Source of the DNA: Pueribacillus theae | GTDB taxonomy: Bacteria > Bacillota > Bacilli > Bacillales > UBA6769 | NCBI RefSeq assembly: GCF_003097615.1 | Contig: NZ_QCZG01000021.1 | Span: forward strand, 1-64,000 | Length of the DNA: 64,000 nt | Reading direction: 5' to 3' | Part shown: piece by piece, positions 8,913 to 18,095 of the stretch | How positions within the stretch are numbered: position 1 is the first letter of the stretch | How the letters are laid out: every line of letters starts with the position of its first letter | Made by a program: the position numbers and the translations under genes | Notes under the pieces: generated by a model | What the model was told of the DNA's origin: nothing | What the model saw: the letters and a program-made list of their open reading frames with translations, nothing else | Databases searched by the model: none

Positions 8913-9692
8913 ATGAACATCGTCATCGAAAATGTTGGAAAAACGTTTATTGATTCAAAGAAAAAAGAAGTAACTGCACTAGAGAACATTAACTTTACAA
9001 TTGCCGATCAGGAATTTGTCGTGCTTGTAGGCCCGAGCGGGTGCGGAAAATCAACATTGCTGAACATCGTCGGGGGGCTGCTCTCCCCGTCGAGCGGTTC
9101 GGTTTATTTTGAAGGGGAAGGGTTAAAAAATAAAAATCCGAATTTGGGGATTGTCTTTCAGGAAATTGCTCTTTTCCCATGGCGGACAGTATTTGAAAAT
9201 GTCGTCTACGGTTTGCAAGAACAGAAAGCAAGCAAACAAGAACAAAAAGAAAAAGGCCAATACTACATCGATATGGTGGGGTTAACCGGCTTTGAAAAGG
9301 CTTATCCGAAACAACTGTCAGGCGGAATGAAGCAAAGAGCGGGGATTGCAAGAGCGCTCGCGATTGAACCAGACTTGCTTCTCATGGACGAGCCGTTTTC
9401 AGCCCTTGATGCGCAGACGCGCACATTAATGCAAGAAGAACTTCTAACGATATGGAATCGAACAAAACTAAGTACGCTTTATGTTACACATAATATTCAT
9501 GAAGCCGTTTATTTAGCGGATCGTGTGATTGTACTATCGCGGCACCCGGGGCGTATAAAAAGCATTATTACGATCGATTTGCCGAAAATAGGAAGAAATG
9601 ACGACCAATATCGTGAACAATTTGAGCAGTATGCTGATGACATCTGGCAGCTCATTCGCCATGATGCCCAAGAAGCATTGAAGGAGGGATAA
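8913..9692 (+). CDS. ABC importer ATPase (SsuB/TauB/NrtD type)
   Basis: Cytoplasmic ATP-hydrolysing subunit (259 aa). Walker A is GPSGCGKST (residues 40-48), the Q-loop is FQEIALFPW, the signature is [15 protein letters not shown] (from 135), Walker B is [12 protein letters not shown] and the switch His is in YVTHNIHEA. The FPWRTV after the Q-loop is usual for sulfonate/taurine/nitrate-type importers. It lies 41 bp after the binding protein gene and 3 bp before the permease gene. Confidence 0.92.
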   Translation: MNIVIENVGKTFIDSKKKEVTALENINFTIADQEFVVLVGPSGCGKSTLLNIVGGLLSPSSGSVYFEGEGLKNKNPNLGIVFQEIALFPWRTVFENVVYGLQEQKASKQEQKEKGQYYIDMVGLTGFEKAYPKQLSGGMKQRAGIARALAIEPDLLLMDEPFSALDAQTRTLMQEELLTIWNRTKLSTLYVTHNIHEAVYLADRVIVLSRHPGRIKSIITIDLPKIGRNDDQYREQFEQYADDIWQLIRHDAQEALKEG

Positions 9693-9695
9693 GCG

Positions 9696-10487
9696 GTGAG
9701 TGTAGAAAAGAAAAAAATTACAAACCGCGTCGCCTTTCTAGAACAAAAGATTCCTCTCTATGCTTCTGTGCTTGGTATAGCAGGATTAATCATCTTATGG
9801 GAAGCCGTTTGCCAACTTGGCATTGTTCCCCCGCTCTTTTTACCTGCCCCGTCAGCCATTATTCTTGCGGGTTGGGATATGCTGACAAACGGTGAACTCG
9901 TTGATAACTTGCTAGCCAGCTTGTACCGGATTGTTATTGGTTATTCCATTGGTGCAACGGTAGGGATTTTAGTTGGACTTATTCTCGGTTTTTCAAGATG
10001 GTTTGACGCAATTGGCACCCCAATTGTCTATTCCATTTATCCGATTCCAAAAATTGCTTTGTTGCCGCTGTTTATTTTATGGCTTGGCATCGGAGAATTG
10101 TCGAAAGTGACAATTATCGCGCTAGGCGTCTTTTTTCCCGTTGTCATTAATACGTATTCAGGGGTTAAAAGTGTTGATCAAATGCTGATTAAAGCAGCGG
10201 TTACATTTGGATCGAATTATTTTAATGTCATTCGAAAAGTCATTTTACCCGGCGCACTTCCTATGATTTTTGCCGGCCTTAAGCTTGCTGCAGGAACATC
10301 GCTTCTCTTGCTTGTTGCCGCAGAAATGATCGCCGCACAGAAAGGGATCGGATCCATGGTACTGCATTACGGGAACTTAATGATTACGACAAAGCTTATG
10401 GTTGGCGTATTAATCCTTTCTTTACTTGGCTTAACATTTAATAGGGTTCTTCAATGGATAGAATATAAGCTTTTGCCTTGGAAATAA
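9696..10487 (+). CDS. ABC importer permease (SsuC type)
   Basis: Inner-membrane subunit (263 aa) with about six transmembrane helices and the BPD_transp_1 coupling motif near KVILPGALPMIFAGLKLA (about 183-200). It starts at GTG 9696, 7 nt after AAGGAGGG, only 3 bp after the ATPase stop, so it is translationally close-coupled. Completes the importer of 7804-10487. Confidence 0.92.
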   Translation: MSVEKKKITNRVAFLEQKIPLYASVLGIAGLIILWEAVCQLGIVPPLFLPAPSAIILAGWDMLTNGELVDNLLASLYRIVIGYSIGATVGILVGLILGFSRWFDAIGTPIVYSIYPIPKIALLPLFILWLGIGELSKVTIIALGVFFPVVINTYSGVKSVDQMLIKAAVTFGSNYFNVIRKVILPGALPMIFAGLKLAAGTSLLLLVAAEMIAAQKGIGSMVLHYGNLMITTKLMVGVLILSLLGLTFNRVLQWIEYKLLPWK

Positions 10488-10518
10488 GAAAAAACGCTAA
10501 CGCGTTCTTTCTTATTTC
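10482..10518 (+). terminator. Terminator of the 7.8-10.5 kb ABC operon
   Basis: AAATAAGAAA...AACGC pairs with GCGTT...TTTCTTATTT, giving a long hairpin that overlaps the permease stop codon. The T-tract after it is poor, so efficiency is uncertain. Its right arm overlaps the end of the decayed gene at 10512-10725. Confidence 0.6.
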
Positions 10519-10725
10519 TCTAACCATTCATTTACCCGATCTCCGTGATTTGCTACCCACTCTTCGGCTAGTTCTCCAAGTTTTTTTCTCTTCTTGTTCC
10601 ATTTTTAGCTGCCATTCTTCGATTTCATCAAGAGTTAATGTCATATTGGAATAAAGTTTGTAGGCTTCAGGTGCCTTTTCTTTCAAGACGGCTATTATTA
10701 AACGCCATAAAAAGATTTCCTCCAA
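10512..10725 (-). pseudogene. Remnant of a glycine-betaine-type ABC binding protein (OpuAC/ProX-like C-terminus)
   Basis: In the first frame the minus strand reads about 50 codons with APEAYKLYSN and LTLDEIEEW, then runs into basic nonsense. Removing one A from a run of seven A (T at 10581-10587) restores LGELAEEWVANHGDRVNEWL and a stop at 10512-10514. That ending has the form of glycine betaine/proline-binding proteins, whose C-termini carry an EEAAKKWIEENPELVDEWL-like helix. No N-terminal lipoprotein part or permease gene is present, so it looks like a decayed gene tail. A one-base sequencing error at the homopolymer is the alternative for the frameshift, but not for the missing N-terminus. 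Confidence 0.55.
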
Positions 10726-10878
10726 TTTTTTTAAAAAAGCAAGTTTTATGTTGAACGAAGCGGTTTTTACCTTGTAAAATGAAAGTTCATCCTCTTTCCC
10801 TGCTTCGGGTTACATCATAACATACGTTTATTTCAATTTCGAATGAACGAAAGTAGTGAAAGTTTTTTCAATATTAGG

Positions 10879-10884
10879 TATAAT
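10879..10884 (+). promoter_or_regulatory. Possible -10 box before the structured repeat and comC
   Basis: TATAAT with only a weak -35 candidate (GTGAAA about 17 nt upstream). A transcript from here would carry the whole 10931-11140 repeat as its 5' untranslated region. Confidence 0.35.
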
Positions 10885-10930
10885 GGATTAATAAAAATAT
10901 TGGGAAATATTGACTAATAAAATATGGTTA

Positions 10931-11140
10931 AAAGGAGGACAACGAGAGGCAAGAAGGTCGAGGAAGCGTAGCCGCTGAGAAACGGAGCGTATGTTTGTAG
11001 GATATGTGAGTAGCGGAAGGCAAGCTGACGAAGAGATTCGCAGTCTATTAAGGAAAGTTCGACTAAATGCATCACGTCCTGTGAACACGTTGAACTGACG
11101 TACCTCCTGTAAGCCTCCAAGACTTTTTGGACATCCTCTA
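10931..11140 (+). repeat. Long structured interspersed repeat, copy 1
   Basis: About 210 nt sharing near-identical blocks with 37193-37341: AGGAGGACAACGAGAGGC, AAGAAGGTCGAGGAAGCG, AGCGTATGTTTGTAGGATA, AAGCTGACGAAGAGATTCGC and GACTTTTTGGACATCCT. Purine-rich opening AAAGGAGGA and closing ATCCTCT can pair, and an internal hairpin (CGTAT/ATATG here, CGTAT/ATACG in copy 2) is kept despite the base change. Compared with copy 2 this copy has an extra segment of about 70 nt (11050-11120). It ends 16 bp before the comC start. No coding sense is apparent. It looks like a mobile or dispersed RNA-folding element. Confidence 0.75.
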
Positions 11141-11156
11141 ATAAAGAGTGGTCAAC

Positions 11157-11906
11157 ATGATGTACATAATCATTGGAATTTATGGTCTTCTTCTTGGCTC
11201 TTTTTTTAATGTCGTCGGATTCCGAATACCCAAAGGGAAATCAATCGTAAGCCCGCGTTCCGCTTGTTCTAAGTGTAGTCAGAAACTATCATGGATTGAA
11301 CTCATCCCGTTTTTTTCGTACATGATGCAAAAAGGAACGTGCCGCAAGTGTGGGCAGCCGATTTCCCCTCTTTATCCAACCATTGAGCTATTGACAGCAG
11401 TACTATTCGTTTTCGCTTATTTTGTTTTTGGATTTAGCATGGGCCTAGTCGTCGCGCTTACACTTATTTCACTGCTTGTCATCATTACGATAACCGACCT
11501 TACATATACAATGATCCCTGATAAACTTTTATTCTTTTTCTTTTTGCTTTTCTTTGCAGAACGATTGGTTTATCCATTGGATCCTTGGTGGAATTCACTT
11601 ATGGGAGGGGTGGTGGCGTTCTTAGTTCTTTACGTGATTGCTTTTGTAAGTCAAGGAGGGATGGGAGGCGGTGATATTAAGCTGTTTACGCTTATTGGTT
11701 TTGCTGTTGGATTGAAAGTGTTTTTATTATCTTTTTTTCTAGCAACGTTATTTGCCGCAATATACGGAAGTTTTGGCATTCTATTCGGCAAGATGAAAAA
11801 GAAAAGTGTTGTCCCATTTGGGCCTTTTATTGCAGTTGGAACGTTATTATCATTCTTTTTTTATGAGTCAATTATGGACGTGTATTTATCACTTTTCTTA
11901 ATCTAA
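11157..11906 (+). CDS. comC: Type IV prepilin peptidase ComC
   Basis: Membrane aspartyl protease that cleaves and N-methylates the prepilin-like competence proteins (ComG pseudopilins). At 250 aa it has an N-terminal DiS_P_DiS-type domain with two CxxC pairs (Cys36/39 and Cys62/65) and the peptidase A24 domain with catalytic Asp in TDLTYTMIPD (about 113) and in GMGGGDIKL (about 176). About 7-8 hydrophobic segments. GTG 11148 is open in frame, but ATG 11157 has AAAGAGTGG upstream at the right distance. It follows the structured repeat and is 23 bp before the GGDEF/EAL gene, with no other com gene nearby. Confidence 0.92.
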   Translation: MMYIIIGIYGLLLGSFFNVVGFRIPKGKSIVSPRSACSKCSQKLSWIELIPFFSYMMQKGTCRKCGQPISPLYPTIELLTAVLFVFAYFVFGFSMGLVVALTLISLLVIITITDLTYTMIPDKLLFFFFLLFFAERLVYPLDPWWNSLMGGVVAFLVLYVIAFVSQGGMGGGDIKLFTLIGFAVGLKVFLLSFFLATLFAAIYGSFGILFGKMKKKSVVPFGPFIAVGTLLSFFFYESIMDVYLSLFLI

Positions 11907-11929
11907 CCCTTAGCAATGGAGGTCATGTC

Positions 11930-14761
11930 ATGAGAGAAGAACAAACGAGATACTCTCGTCTTGCGAATTTAACGAAGCTAATCAATACAAAATTCGATTT
12001 GCGCCAAGTTCTCGAACACGTCGTCATTGCAATATCGGAAGAAATTGTACAGTGTGATTCAGTTGGGATTTATTTGCCGCAAGAGGATGGAACGTTCAGA
12101 GGCTATGTGGGCAAACCAGAAGTGATTAACGGAATGACGTTGGATATGCATATCGTCGATCCAAAAGTCGATCGTCTTGCAAAAGAGGTAATCGAAACGA
12201 AAAAAGCGATCTATATTCCGGATACTTCGGTAGATAACCGACCTGACAAAAGGGCAGTTGAATCATTCAAAATTAAATCGCTTTTTGCGCTTCCCATTTT
12301 TTATGAAGAGGAATTATATGGATTAGTATACTTATTTGATTATGGTATTTCGATGAATTTATCGAAATCTGAAATTCAATCGGCGGAAGCGTACGTCAAC
12401 ATGGCAGCTGTTGCAATCCGAAATACAAAGGAATTTGAACGTAAGGAAGCGCTTATTCAGGAAAAACAGCTGCTATTGAACGCTACCCGAGATTTGTCTC
12501 TCTGTTCTACGATGCAAGAAGCGCTCGATCGAGCATTTTCATATATCGCAAAAGTGCTTCATAACGGCAATATTGGCGTCCATCTTCTTGACCCGGTTGC
12601 TGAAAGCAATTTTAGCCCTGCAAAATTAAGCAAGGAAAGCGATTGGACGGAAGAAGATTGGAAGAAGACTCACAGCAAAGTGAGGGTAAACCATCAAGAA
12701 GATCTGCTGTTTAAAGAAGTCATTCGAACGAAAGAAGCAATCTTAGTTCCAGACGTTTCAGTTGATCCGAGGCCAAGCCAAGACGCGTGCCGAAGGTTTG
12801 GAATAAAAGGGTTATTTATGCTTCCTTTAGTAGCGATGGGAGAGGTTTTAGGCATTATCGCTGTTGTAAATCTTGAGAAAGCCGGGCATGTTTATACGAG
12901 GGCTGAAATGCAGCTTGCAGAATCGATTGTCAATGCGACAGCTTCTACTCTCTCAAACTTGCTCAGGCTTGAAAAACAAGATTTAATCATTCGGGAACGG
13001 ACGCTGGCCTTAACTGAAAAAAACAAAGAGTTAGAAGAAGCTGTGCACGAGCTGAAGAAGCTTAGCAAAGAAAAGGAACTCATTCTAAATTCAGCAGGAG
13101 ATGGGATTTTCGGGCTATGCCTTGAAGGAAACATTACCTTTAGCAACCCAGCTGGGGCGGCAATGCTAGGCTATGAAAACAAAGAGGAACTGATTGGAAA
13201 GTCATACAAATCGATTTTTAAAAACAACGTAGACCTGGAAAATGTAATGAATAAACAAAGTTTTGCTCTTTTCATGGAAAAAAGCAAGCACAAACATGAA
13301 GCGGACGAACAATTTTTTAGAAAAAACGGGACAAGCTTTCCGGTAGAATATGTCATCTCATTGATTAAAGATGGGGAGGACACGACGGGTTATGTCGTGA
13401 CGTTCAGGGATATTACATTAAGAAAGCAGTTAGAAGAAAAAATTAAATACCATGCATACCATGATAGTTTAACCGATCTTCCCAACAGGCTGCTGTTTCA
13501 CAACCGGCTGGAGCATGCGCTGTCGTATGCGCATTTTCACAATAAGAAATTGGCGGTCATGTTTTTAGATTTGGATCGCTTTAAACAGATTAATGATACA
13601 TTTGGCCACAGCTACGGAGATCGGCTGTTAAGACAAGTGGCTGATCGGTTGAAGCAATGTATGCCAAAGGGCGTAACAGTGTCAAGGCAAGGCGGCGATG
13701 AATTCACGATTATTATGCCCGATATTCACAGTTCTCAAGACGCGGTAAATTTGGCTTTGAAAATCCTCCACTCATTTGACGAGCCTTTTCTATTAAAACA
13801 AAACGAAGTATTTGTTAAGACGAGTATTGGAATTAGTATGTACCCACATGACGGAAGCAGTGTTGATTCTTTAGTGAAAAATGCCGATACTGCGATGTAT
13901 AAAGCGAAAGAATTGGCAGGCAATAACTATTGTTTTTATACTCGAGAAATGAATAATCGAACAATCGAAAATGTACAGCTTGAAAACGACCTTTATAAAG
14001 CGCTTGAGAGAGAAGAATTTGAAATTTACTTTCAGCCGCAAGTCGATTATAAAGAAATGAAATTGTTTGGTGTGGAGGCATTGCTTCGTTGGAATCACCG
14101 GAAAAAAGGGATGATTTCACCCGAAGAATTTATTCCGCTTGCCGAAGAAACAGGATTAATTATACCGATTGGCGAGTGGATGCTTAAAAACGCTTGTAAA
14201 CAAGTGAAGAATTGGCATGATGACGGATTCGGGGAGTTCAAAGTAGCGGTTAACTTATCGGCGCTCCAGTTTGAACAGAGAAATTTTGTCAAGGTTGTTC
14301 AAAGCATTTTGGACGAAACCAAATTGCCGCCAAGACTTCTTGGCTTTGAACTGACAGAAAATCTTATTATAAAAAACAAATCGTTAACTTATACAACGAT
14401 ACAGCAATTAATTGCTCTCGGAATTACGATATCCATTGATGATTTTGGCAAAGGCTATTCTTCATTAGGCTATTTAAAAAACTTTCCAATTGATACGCTG
14501 AAAATTGATAAATCTTTTATACGCGATGTAGAAGAAGATACTGACAGCAGTGCAATCTTAGCGACAATCATCCATTTAGGCCAAAACTTAAAGCTTAATG
14601 TCATTGGGGAAGGCGTCGAAACAATGGAGGAAGCGAATTTTCTTTTATCAAAAGGATGCCATTACATGCAAGGCTATCTGTTTAGTCCGCCTTTAAGTAT
14701 AGAGGAATTTGAAAAGTCGTTTTTACAAAAGGATAAAGGCTTATTCAAAATTACGAAATAA
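11930..14761 (+). CDS. GAF-GAF-PAS-GGDEF-EAL cyclic-di-GMP signalling protein
   Basis: A soluble 943-aa protein with two GAF domains (about 15-165 and 180-345), a short coiled coil (about 350-385), a PAS domain (about 385-500), a diguanylate cyclase domain (about 505-670) and an EAL phosphodiesterase domain (about 685-940). The cyclase active site is intact (RQGGDEF, about 586-592). The EAL domain keeps VEALLRW, the ELTEN Glu, IDDFGKGYSS, LKIDKSFI and GEGVET, so hydrolysis of c-di-GMP is likely. No RxxD inhibitory site precedes GGDEF. No membrane segment is seen. GGAGG lies 7 nt before ATG. It sits between comC and the ThDP enzyme gene, the latter 14 bp downstream. Confidence 0.93.
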   Translation: MREEQTRYSRLANLTKLINTKFDLRQVLEHVVIAISEEIVQCDSVGIYLPQEDGTFRGYVGKPEVINGMTLDMHIVDPKVDRLAKEVIETKKAIYIPDTSVDNRPDKRAVESFKIKSLFALPIFYEEELYGLVYLFDYGISMNLSKSEIQSAEAYVNMAAVAIRNTKEFERKEALIQEKQLLLNATRDLSLCSTMQEALDRAFSYIAKVLHNGNIGVHLLDPVAESNFSPAKLSKESDWTEEDWKKTHSKVRVNHQEDLLFKEVIRTKEAILVPDVSVDPRPSQDACRRFGIKGLFMLPLVAMGEVLGIIAVVNLEKAGHVYTRAEMQLAESIVNATASTLSNLLRLEKQDLIIRERTLALTEKNKELEEAVHELKKLSKEKELILNSAGDGIFGLCLEGNITFSNPAGAAMLGYENKEELIGKSYKSIFKNNVDLENVMNKQSFALFMEKSKHKHEADEQFFRKNGTSFPVEYVISLIKDGEDTTGYVVTFRDITLRKQLEEKIKYHAYHDSLTDLPNRLLFHNRLEHALSYAHFHNKKLAVMFLDLDRFKQINDTFGHSYGDRLLRQVADRLKQCMPKGVTVSRQGGDEFTIIMPDIHSSQDAVNLALKILHSFDEPFLLKQNEVFVKTSIGISMYPHDGSSVDSLVKNADTAMYKAKELAGNNYCFYTREMNNRTIENVQLENDLYKALEREEFEIYFQPQVDYKEMKLFGVEALLRWNHRKKGMISPEEFIPLAEETGLIIPIGEWMLKNACKQVKNWHDDGFGEFKVAVNLSALQFEQRNFVKVVQSILDETKLPPRLLGFELTENLIIKNKSLTYTTIQQLIALGITISIDDFGKGYSSLGYLKNFPIDTLKIDKSFIRDVEEDTDSSAILATIIHLGQNLKLNVIGEGVETMEEANFLLSKGCHYMQGYLFSPPLSIEEFEKSFLQKDKGLFKITK

Positions 14762-14775
14762 AGGGGATGTATGAA

Positions 14776-16413
14776 ATGAAAGCAGTAAGAGCTGTTATTG
14801 ATTATTTGAAGCTTGGGGGCGTGCAATACATTTTCGGTATTCCCGCCGGTTCTGTTAACGCATTTTTTGATGAGCTTTACGATGTAAATGAAATGACCCC
14901 AATCGTGACAAAGCATGAAGGAGCGGCATCGTATATGGCGGCTTCCTATGCAAAGTATACAAATGGGCTAAGCGTTTGCATTGGGAGCAGCGGGCCGGGA
15001 GGAACGAACTTTATTACCGGCGCAGCCAATGCCATGAGAGAACACTTGCCAATCTTGTTTCTAACAGGAGGAGTCCCGGTTGGTACACGAGGATTAAATG
15101 CCTCGCAAGAACTGGATGTAGAGCCGGTATACCGCCCGGTAACGAAGTATAGCGTTACCGTATCGAACGCTCACGAGTTGCTTGAAGAGGTAGCAAAAGC
15201 AACAGAAATTGCATTATCAGGAGTTCCAGGGCCTGTGCATGTCGCGATGCCGATTGATGTACAACTCACTGAAATGGAGCCGGTGCCTATCCCGCCTTTT
15301 CCAATTAGGCGGCCAGTCGAGCCGGATAAAGACACGATAAGAAAAGTAGCAGTTGAAATTGCAAACAAAGAGAGTGGATGCCTCTTTGTTGGACAAGGAA
15401 TAAGAGGCTCCGCCCAGCAAGTGATTGAATTGGCTGAACTATTGGACTGGCCCATCGTCAAAACCCCACAAGCGAAAGGGTTAATAAAAGATGATCACCC
15501 ACTGCTTCTCGGCGTTTTTGGGTTCGCAGGAAATGAGAACGCCTCGGCGTTTATCAATGACAACAAAGCGGATGCAATTTTGCTCATCGGGACAAGCTTG
15601 GGTGAAACAGCGACAAGCAATTACAATCAAAATATTGTCAAGGATCGCTATGCTGTCCAATTCGATTTTGATGAAACGGTATTTCATCGCAAATATGAAG
15701 TGGATGAGCCGATTTTAGGAGATATTTCGATAAGCTTGTCTTGGCTTATTGAGGAATTGAAGTTGCTCGGATTTACGAGAAAAAGCTATGGAAAGAAGCA
15801 AGGCATTGCCAATGCAAGCAGAAATGAATACAATACACAAAATGTACTGCTTGAATTACAGGATGCACTTCCTTCATCGACACGCTATACCGTCGATATT
15901 GGGGAATTTATGTCATATGTTATCCATTACATGGACGTTGTTGAATCAGATACATTTGACATTAATGTCCACTTCGGCGCAATGGGGAGCGGAATTGGTT
16001 CAGCGATTGGCGCAAAGCTTGCAGAACCAAACCGCCCTGTCGTCAGCATTACAGGGGACGGTTGTTTCTTCATGCATGGGATGGAAGTATTGACAGCAAA
16101 AGAATATGGGCTTCCCATTTTGTTTGTTGTTATGAATAATTCAAGGCTAGGCATGGTTTATCACGGGCATTCACTGCAATACAACCGTACACATTCACGT
16201 TTTGAGCAGCAGCCAATCAATCTGTCTGCGATGGCGGAGGCAATGGATATCCCTTCCGTACGAATTGAAAAAATGGAAGATTTTCACGAATATCCTGTGA
16301 TAAATCTATTAAACAACTTACACGGCCCGGCAATTTTAGAAATTGACTTAGTTGACAACAACGTTCCGCCAATGGGTGATCGCGTGAAATTTCTATCTTC
16401 GTTTGGAAAGTAA
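14776..16413 (+). CDS. Thiamine-diphosphate enzyme, acetolactate synthase-like
   Basis: A ThDP-dependent enzyme of the IlvB/pyruvate-oxidase superfamily (545 aa). The activating Glu is in VTKHEGAAS (about residue 50), the N-terminal pyrimidine-binding domain shows GSSGPGGTN, and the C-terminal pyrophosphate domain carries GDGCFFMHG...MNNS, the GDG-N metal and ThDP motif. It is related to acetolactate synthase catalytic subunits but stands without IlvN or other ilv genes, so the substrate may be a different 2-oxo acid. ATG 14767 is possible; AAGGGG at 14761-14766 gives better spacing to ATG 14776. It is 14 bp after the GGDEF/EAL gene, probably co-transcribed. Confidence 0.85.
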   Translation: MKAVRAVIDYLKLGGVQYIFGIPAGSVNAFFDELYDVNEMTPIVTKHEGAASYMAASYAKYTNGLSVCIGSSGPGGTNFITGAANAMREHLPILFLTGGVPVGTRGLNASQELDVEPVYRPVTKYSVTVSNAHELLEEVAKATEIALSGVPGPVHVAMPIDVQLTEMEPVPIPPFPIRRPVEPDKDTIRKVAVEIANKESGCLFVGQGIRGSAQQVIELAELLDWPIVKTPQAKGLIKDDHPLLLGVFGFAGNENASAFINDNKADAILLIGTSLGETATSNYNQNIVKDRYAVQFDFDETVFHRKYEVDEPILGDISISLSWLIEELKLLGFTRKSYGKKQGIANASRNEYNTQNVLLELQDALPSSTRYTVDIGEFMSYVIHYMDVVESDTFDINVHFGAMGSGIGSAIGAKLAEPNRPVVSITGDGCFFMHGMEVLTAKEYGLPILFVVMNNSRLGMVYHGHSLQYNRTHSRFEQQPINLSAMAEAMDIPSVRIEKMEDFHEYPVINLLNNLHGPAILEIDLVDNNVPPMGDRVKFLSSFGK

Positions 16414-16458
16414 AAACAAGGGATAACTGCTCAATTTGAGAGGTTATCCCTTGTTTTT
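16412..16458. terminator. Bidirectional terminator
   Basis: A perfect 16-bp stem, AAAAACAAGGGATAAC against GTTATCCCTTGTTTTT, between the converging ThDP enzyme and ABC-F genes. Confidence 0.9.
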
Positions 16459-16466
16459 GGTTTGTT

Positions 16467-18095
16467 TTAAACGGATTGGCTGTATCGCTTTTCGATCTGC
16501 TGCTGAAGCGCAGTGTCTTCGAGATAGTCATTATACGCCATTTGTTTATCAATTAGCCCGTTCGGCGTAATTTCAATAATACGATTTGCGATCGATTGGA
16601 TAAACTGATGATCATGGGAAGCAAAGATGATGCAGCCTTTAAATTTAATTAGCCCATTGTTTAAAGCTGTAATTGATTCCAAGTCGAGATGGTTTGTCGG
16701 TTCATCAAGCAAAAGGACGTTCGCTTCAGAAAGCATCATTTTCGAAAGCATACAGCGGACTTTTTCGCCCCCGGATAATACATTTGCTTTTTTCAACGCT
16801 TCTTCTCCTGAAAAAAGCATTCGGCCGAGAAATCCTCTTAAAAAGCTTTCCGTTTGATCATGGGGTGAATATTGCCGCAGCCATTCCACAAGGGTAAGCT
16901 CGCTTCCATCAAAGTATTCCGCATTATCTTTCGGGAAGTAGGATTGCGAAGTCGTTACGCCCCACTTGAATTCGCCTTCATCCGGTTCAACTTCACCCAT
17001 TAAAATTTTGAACAGCGTTGTTTTTGCGATTTCATTTTTTCCAACGAGTGCCACTTTGTCGCCTTTGTTCAATGTAAAGCTAATGTGATCAAGCACTTTA
17101 ACTCCATCAACCGTTTTTGATAGTCCTTTTACAGTAAGCAGATCATTGCCGATTTCACGCCCGGGGGTGAACGCAACGTACGGATAACGGCGGGAAGACG
17201 GCTTAATGTCTTCAAGTGTTATTTTTTCAAGCAGTTTCTTTCTTGATGTCGCCTGCTTCGATTTTGCCGCATTGGCGCTGAAGCGGGCGATGAACTTTTT
17301 TAATTCCTCGATTTGCGCTTCTTTCTTCGCATTCCGGTCTTGTGCCATTTTTAACGCAAGCTGGCTCGATTCGTACCAGAAGTCATAATTCCCGACATAA
17401 ATTTGAATTTTGCCAAAGTCGAGATCAGCGATATGGGTGCACACTTTATTTAAAAAATGGCGGTCATGCGAAACGACGATGACTGTGTTTTCAAAGTTAA
17501 TGAGAAACTCTTCAAGCCACCTGATTGCTTTGATATCAAGGTGGTTTGTCGGCTCATCAAGCAGCAAAATATCGGGATTGCCAAACAGCGCTTGCGCAAG
17601 AAGCACTTTTACTTTCTGGCTTCCAGTAAGCTCGGCCATCTTTTTCGTATGCAAGTCTTCATCTATGCCAAGCCCTTTTAGAAGGACAGCGGCATCCGAT
17701 TCCGCTTCCCAACCATTCAATTCCGCAAATTCACCTTCAAGCTCAGCCGCTTTTATTCCGTCCTCATCAGAGAAGTCAGGCTTCATATAAATAGCATCTT
17801 TCTCTTTCATCACTTTATATAAACGCTCATGCCCCATAATGACAACAGTTAGTACTTCATACTCTTCATACTCGAAATGGTTTTGTTTTAAAACTGCGAG
17901 GCGTTCATCTGGCCCTAGGCTGACATTTCCTGTTTGTGGTTCAATTTCACCTGAAAGAATTTTTAAAAACGTCGATTTTCCTGCACCATTTGCACCAATT
18001 AAACCATAGCAATTGCCAGGTGTAAATTTAAGATTCACATCTTCGAACAGTTTTCGATCGCCGTATTGTAAACTTACATTCGCAACAGTTAGCAT
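16467..18095 (-). CDS. ykpA: ABC-F ATPase, YbiT/YkpA type
   Basis: A soluble protein with two ABC ATPase domains and no membrane part (542 aa), of the ABC-F group that acts on the ribosome. Domain 1 has Walker A GANGAGKST, signature LTGSQKVKVLLAQAL and LLLDEPTNHLD. Domain 2 has a degenerate Walker A, GKNEIAKTT, signature LSGGEKVRC and LLLDEPTNHLD. The linker (about 240-300) is charged and helical. ATG 18095 follows GGAGG; the six codons upstream in frame include that site and are not translated. The unusual LTGSQ and NEIAKTT motifs are, as far as I recall, usual in the YbiT/YkpA branch. Confidence 0.9.
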   Translation of the reverse strand: MLTVANVSLQYGDRKLFEDVNLKFTPGNCYGLIGANGAGKSTFLKILSGEIEPQTGNVSLGPDERLAVLKQNHFEYEEYEVLTVVIMGHERLYKVMKEKDAIYMKPDFSDEDGIKAAELEGEFAELNGWEAESDAAVLLKGLGIDEDLHTKKMAELTGSQKVKVLLAQALFGNPDILLLDEPTNHLDIKAIRWLEEFLINFENTVIVVSHDRHFLNKVCTHIADLDFGKIQIYVGNYDFWYESSQLALKMAQDRNAKKEAQIEELKKFIARFSANAAKSKQATSRKKLLEKITLEDIKPSSRRYPYVAFTPGREIGNDLLTVKGLSKTVDGVKVLDHISFTLNKGDKVALVGKNEIAKTTLFKILMGEVEPDEGEFKWGVTTSQSYFPKDNAEYFDGSELTLVEWLRQYSPHDQTESFLRGFLGRMLFSGEEALKKANVLSGGEKVRCMLSKMMLSEANVLLLDEPTNHLDLESITALNNGLIKFKGCIIFASHDHQFIQSIANRIIEITPNGLIDKQMAYNDYLEDTALQQQIEKRYSQSV

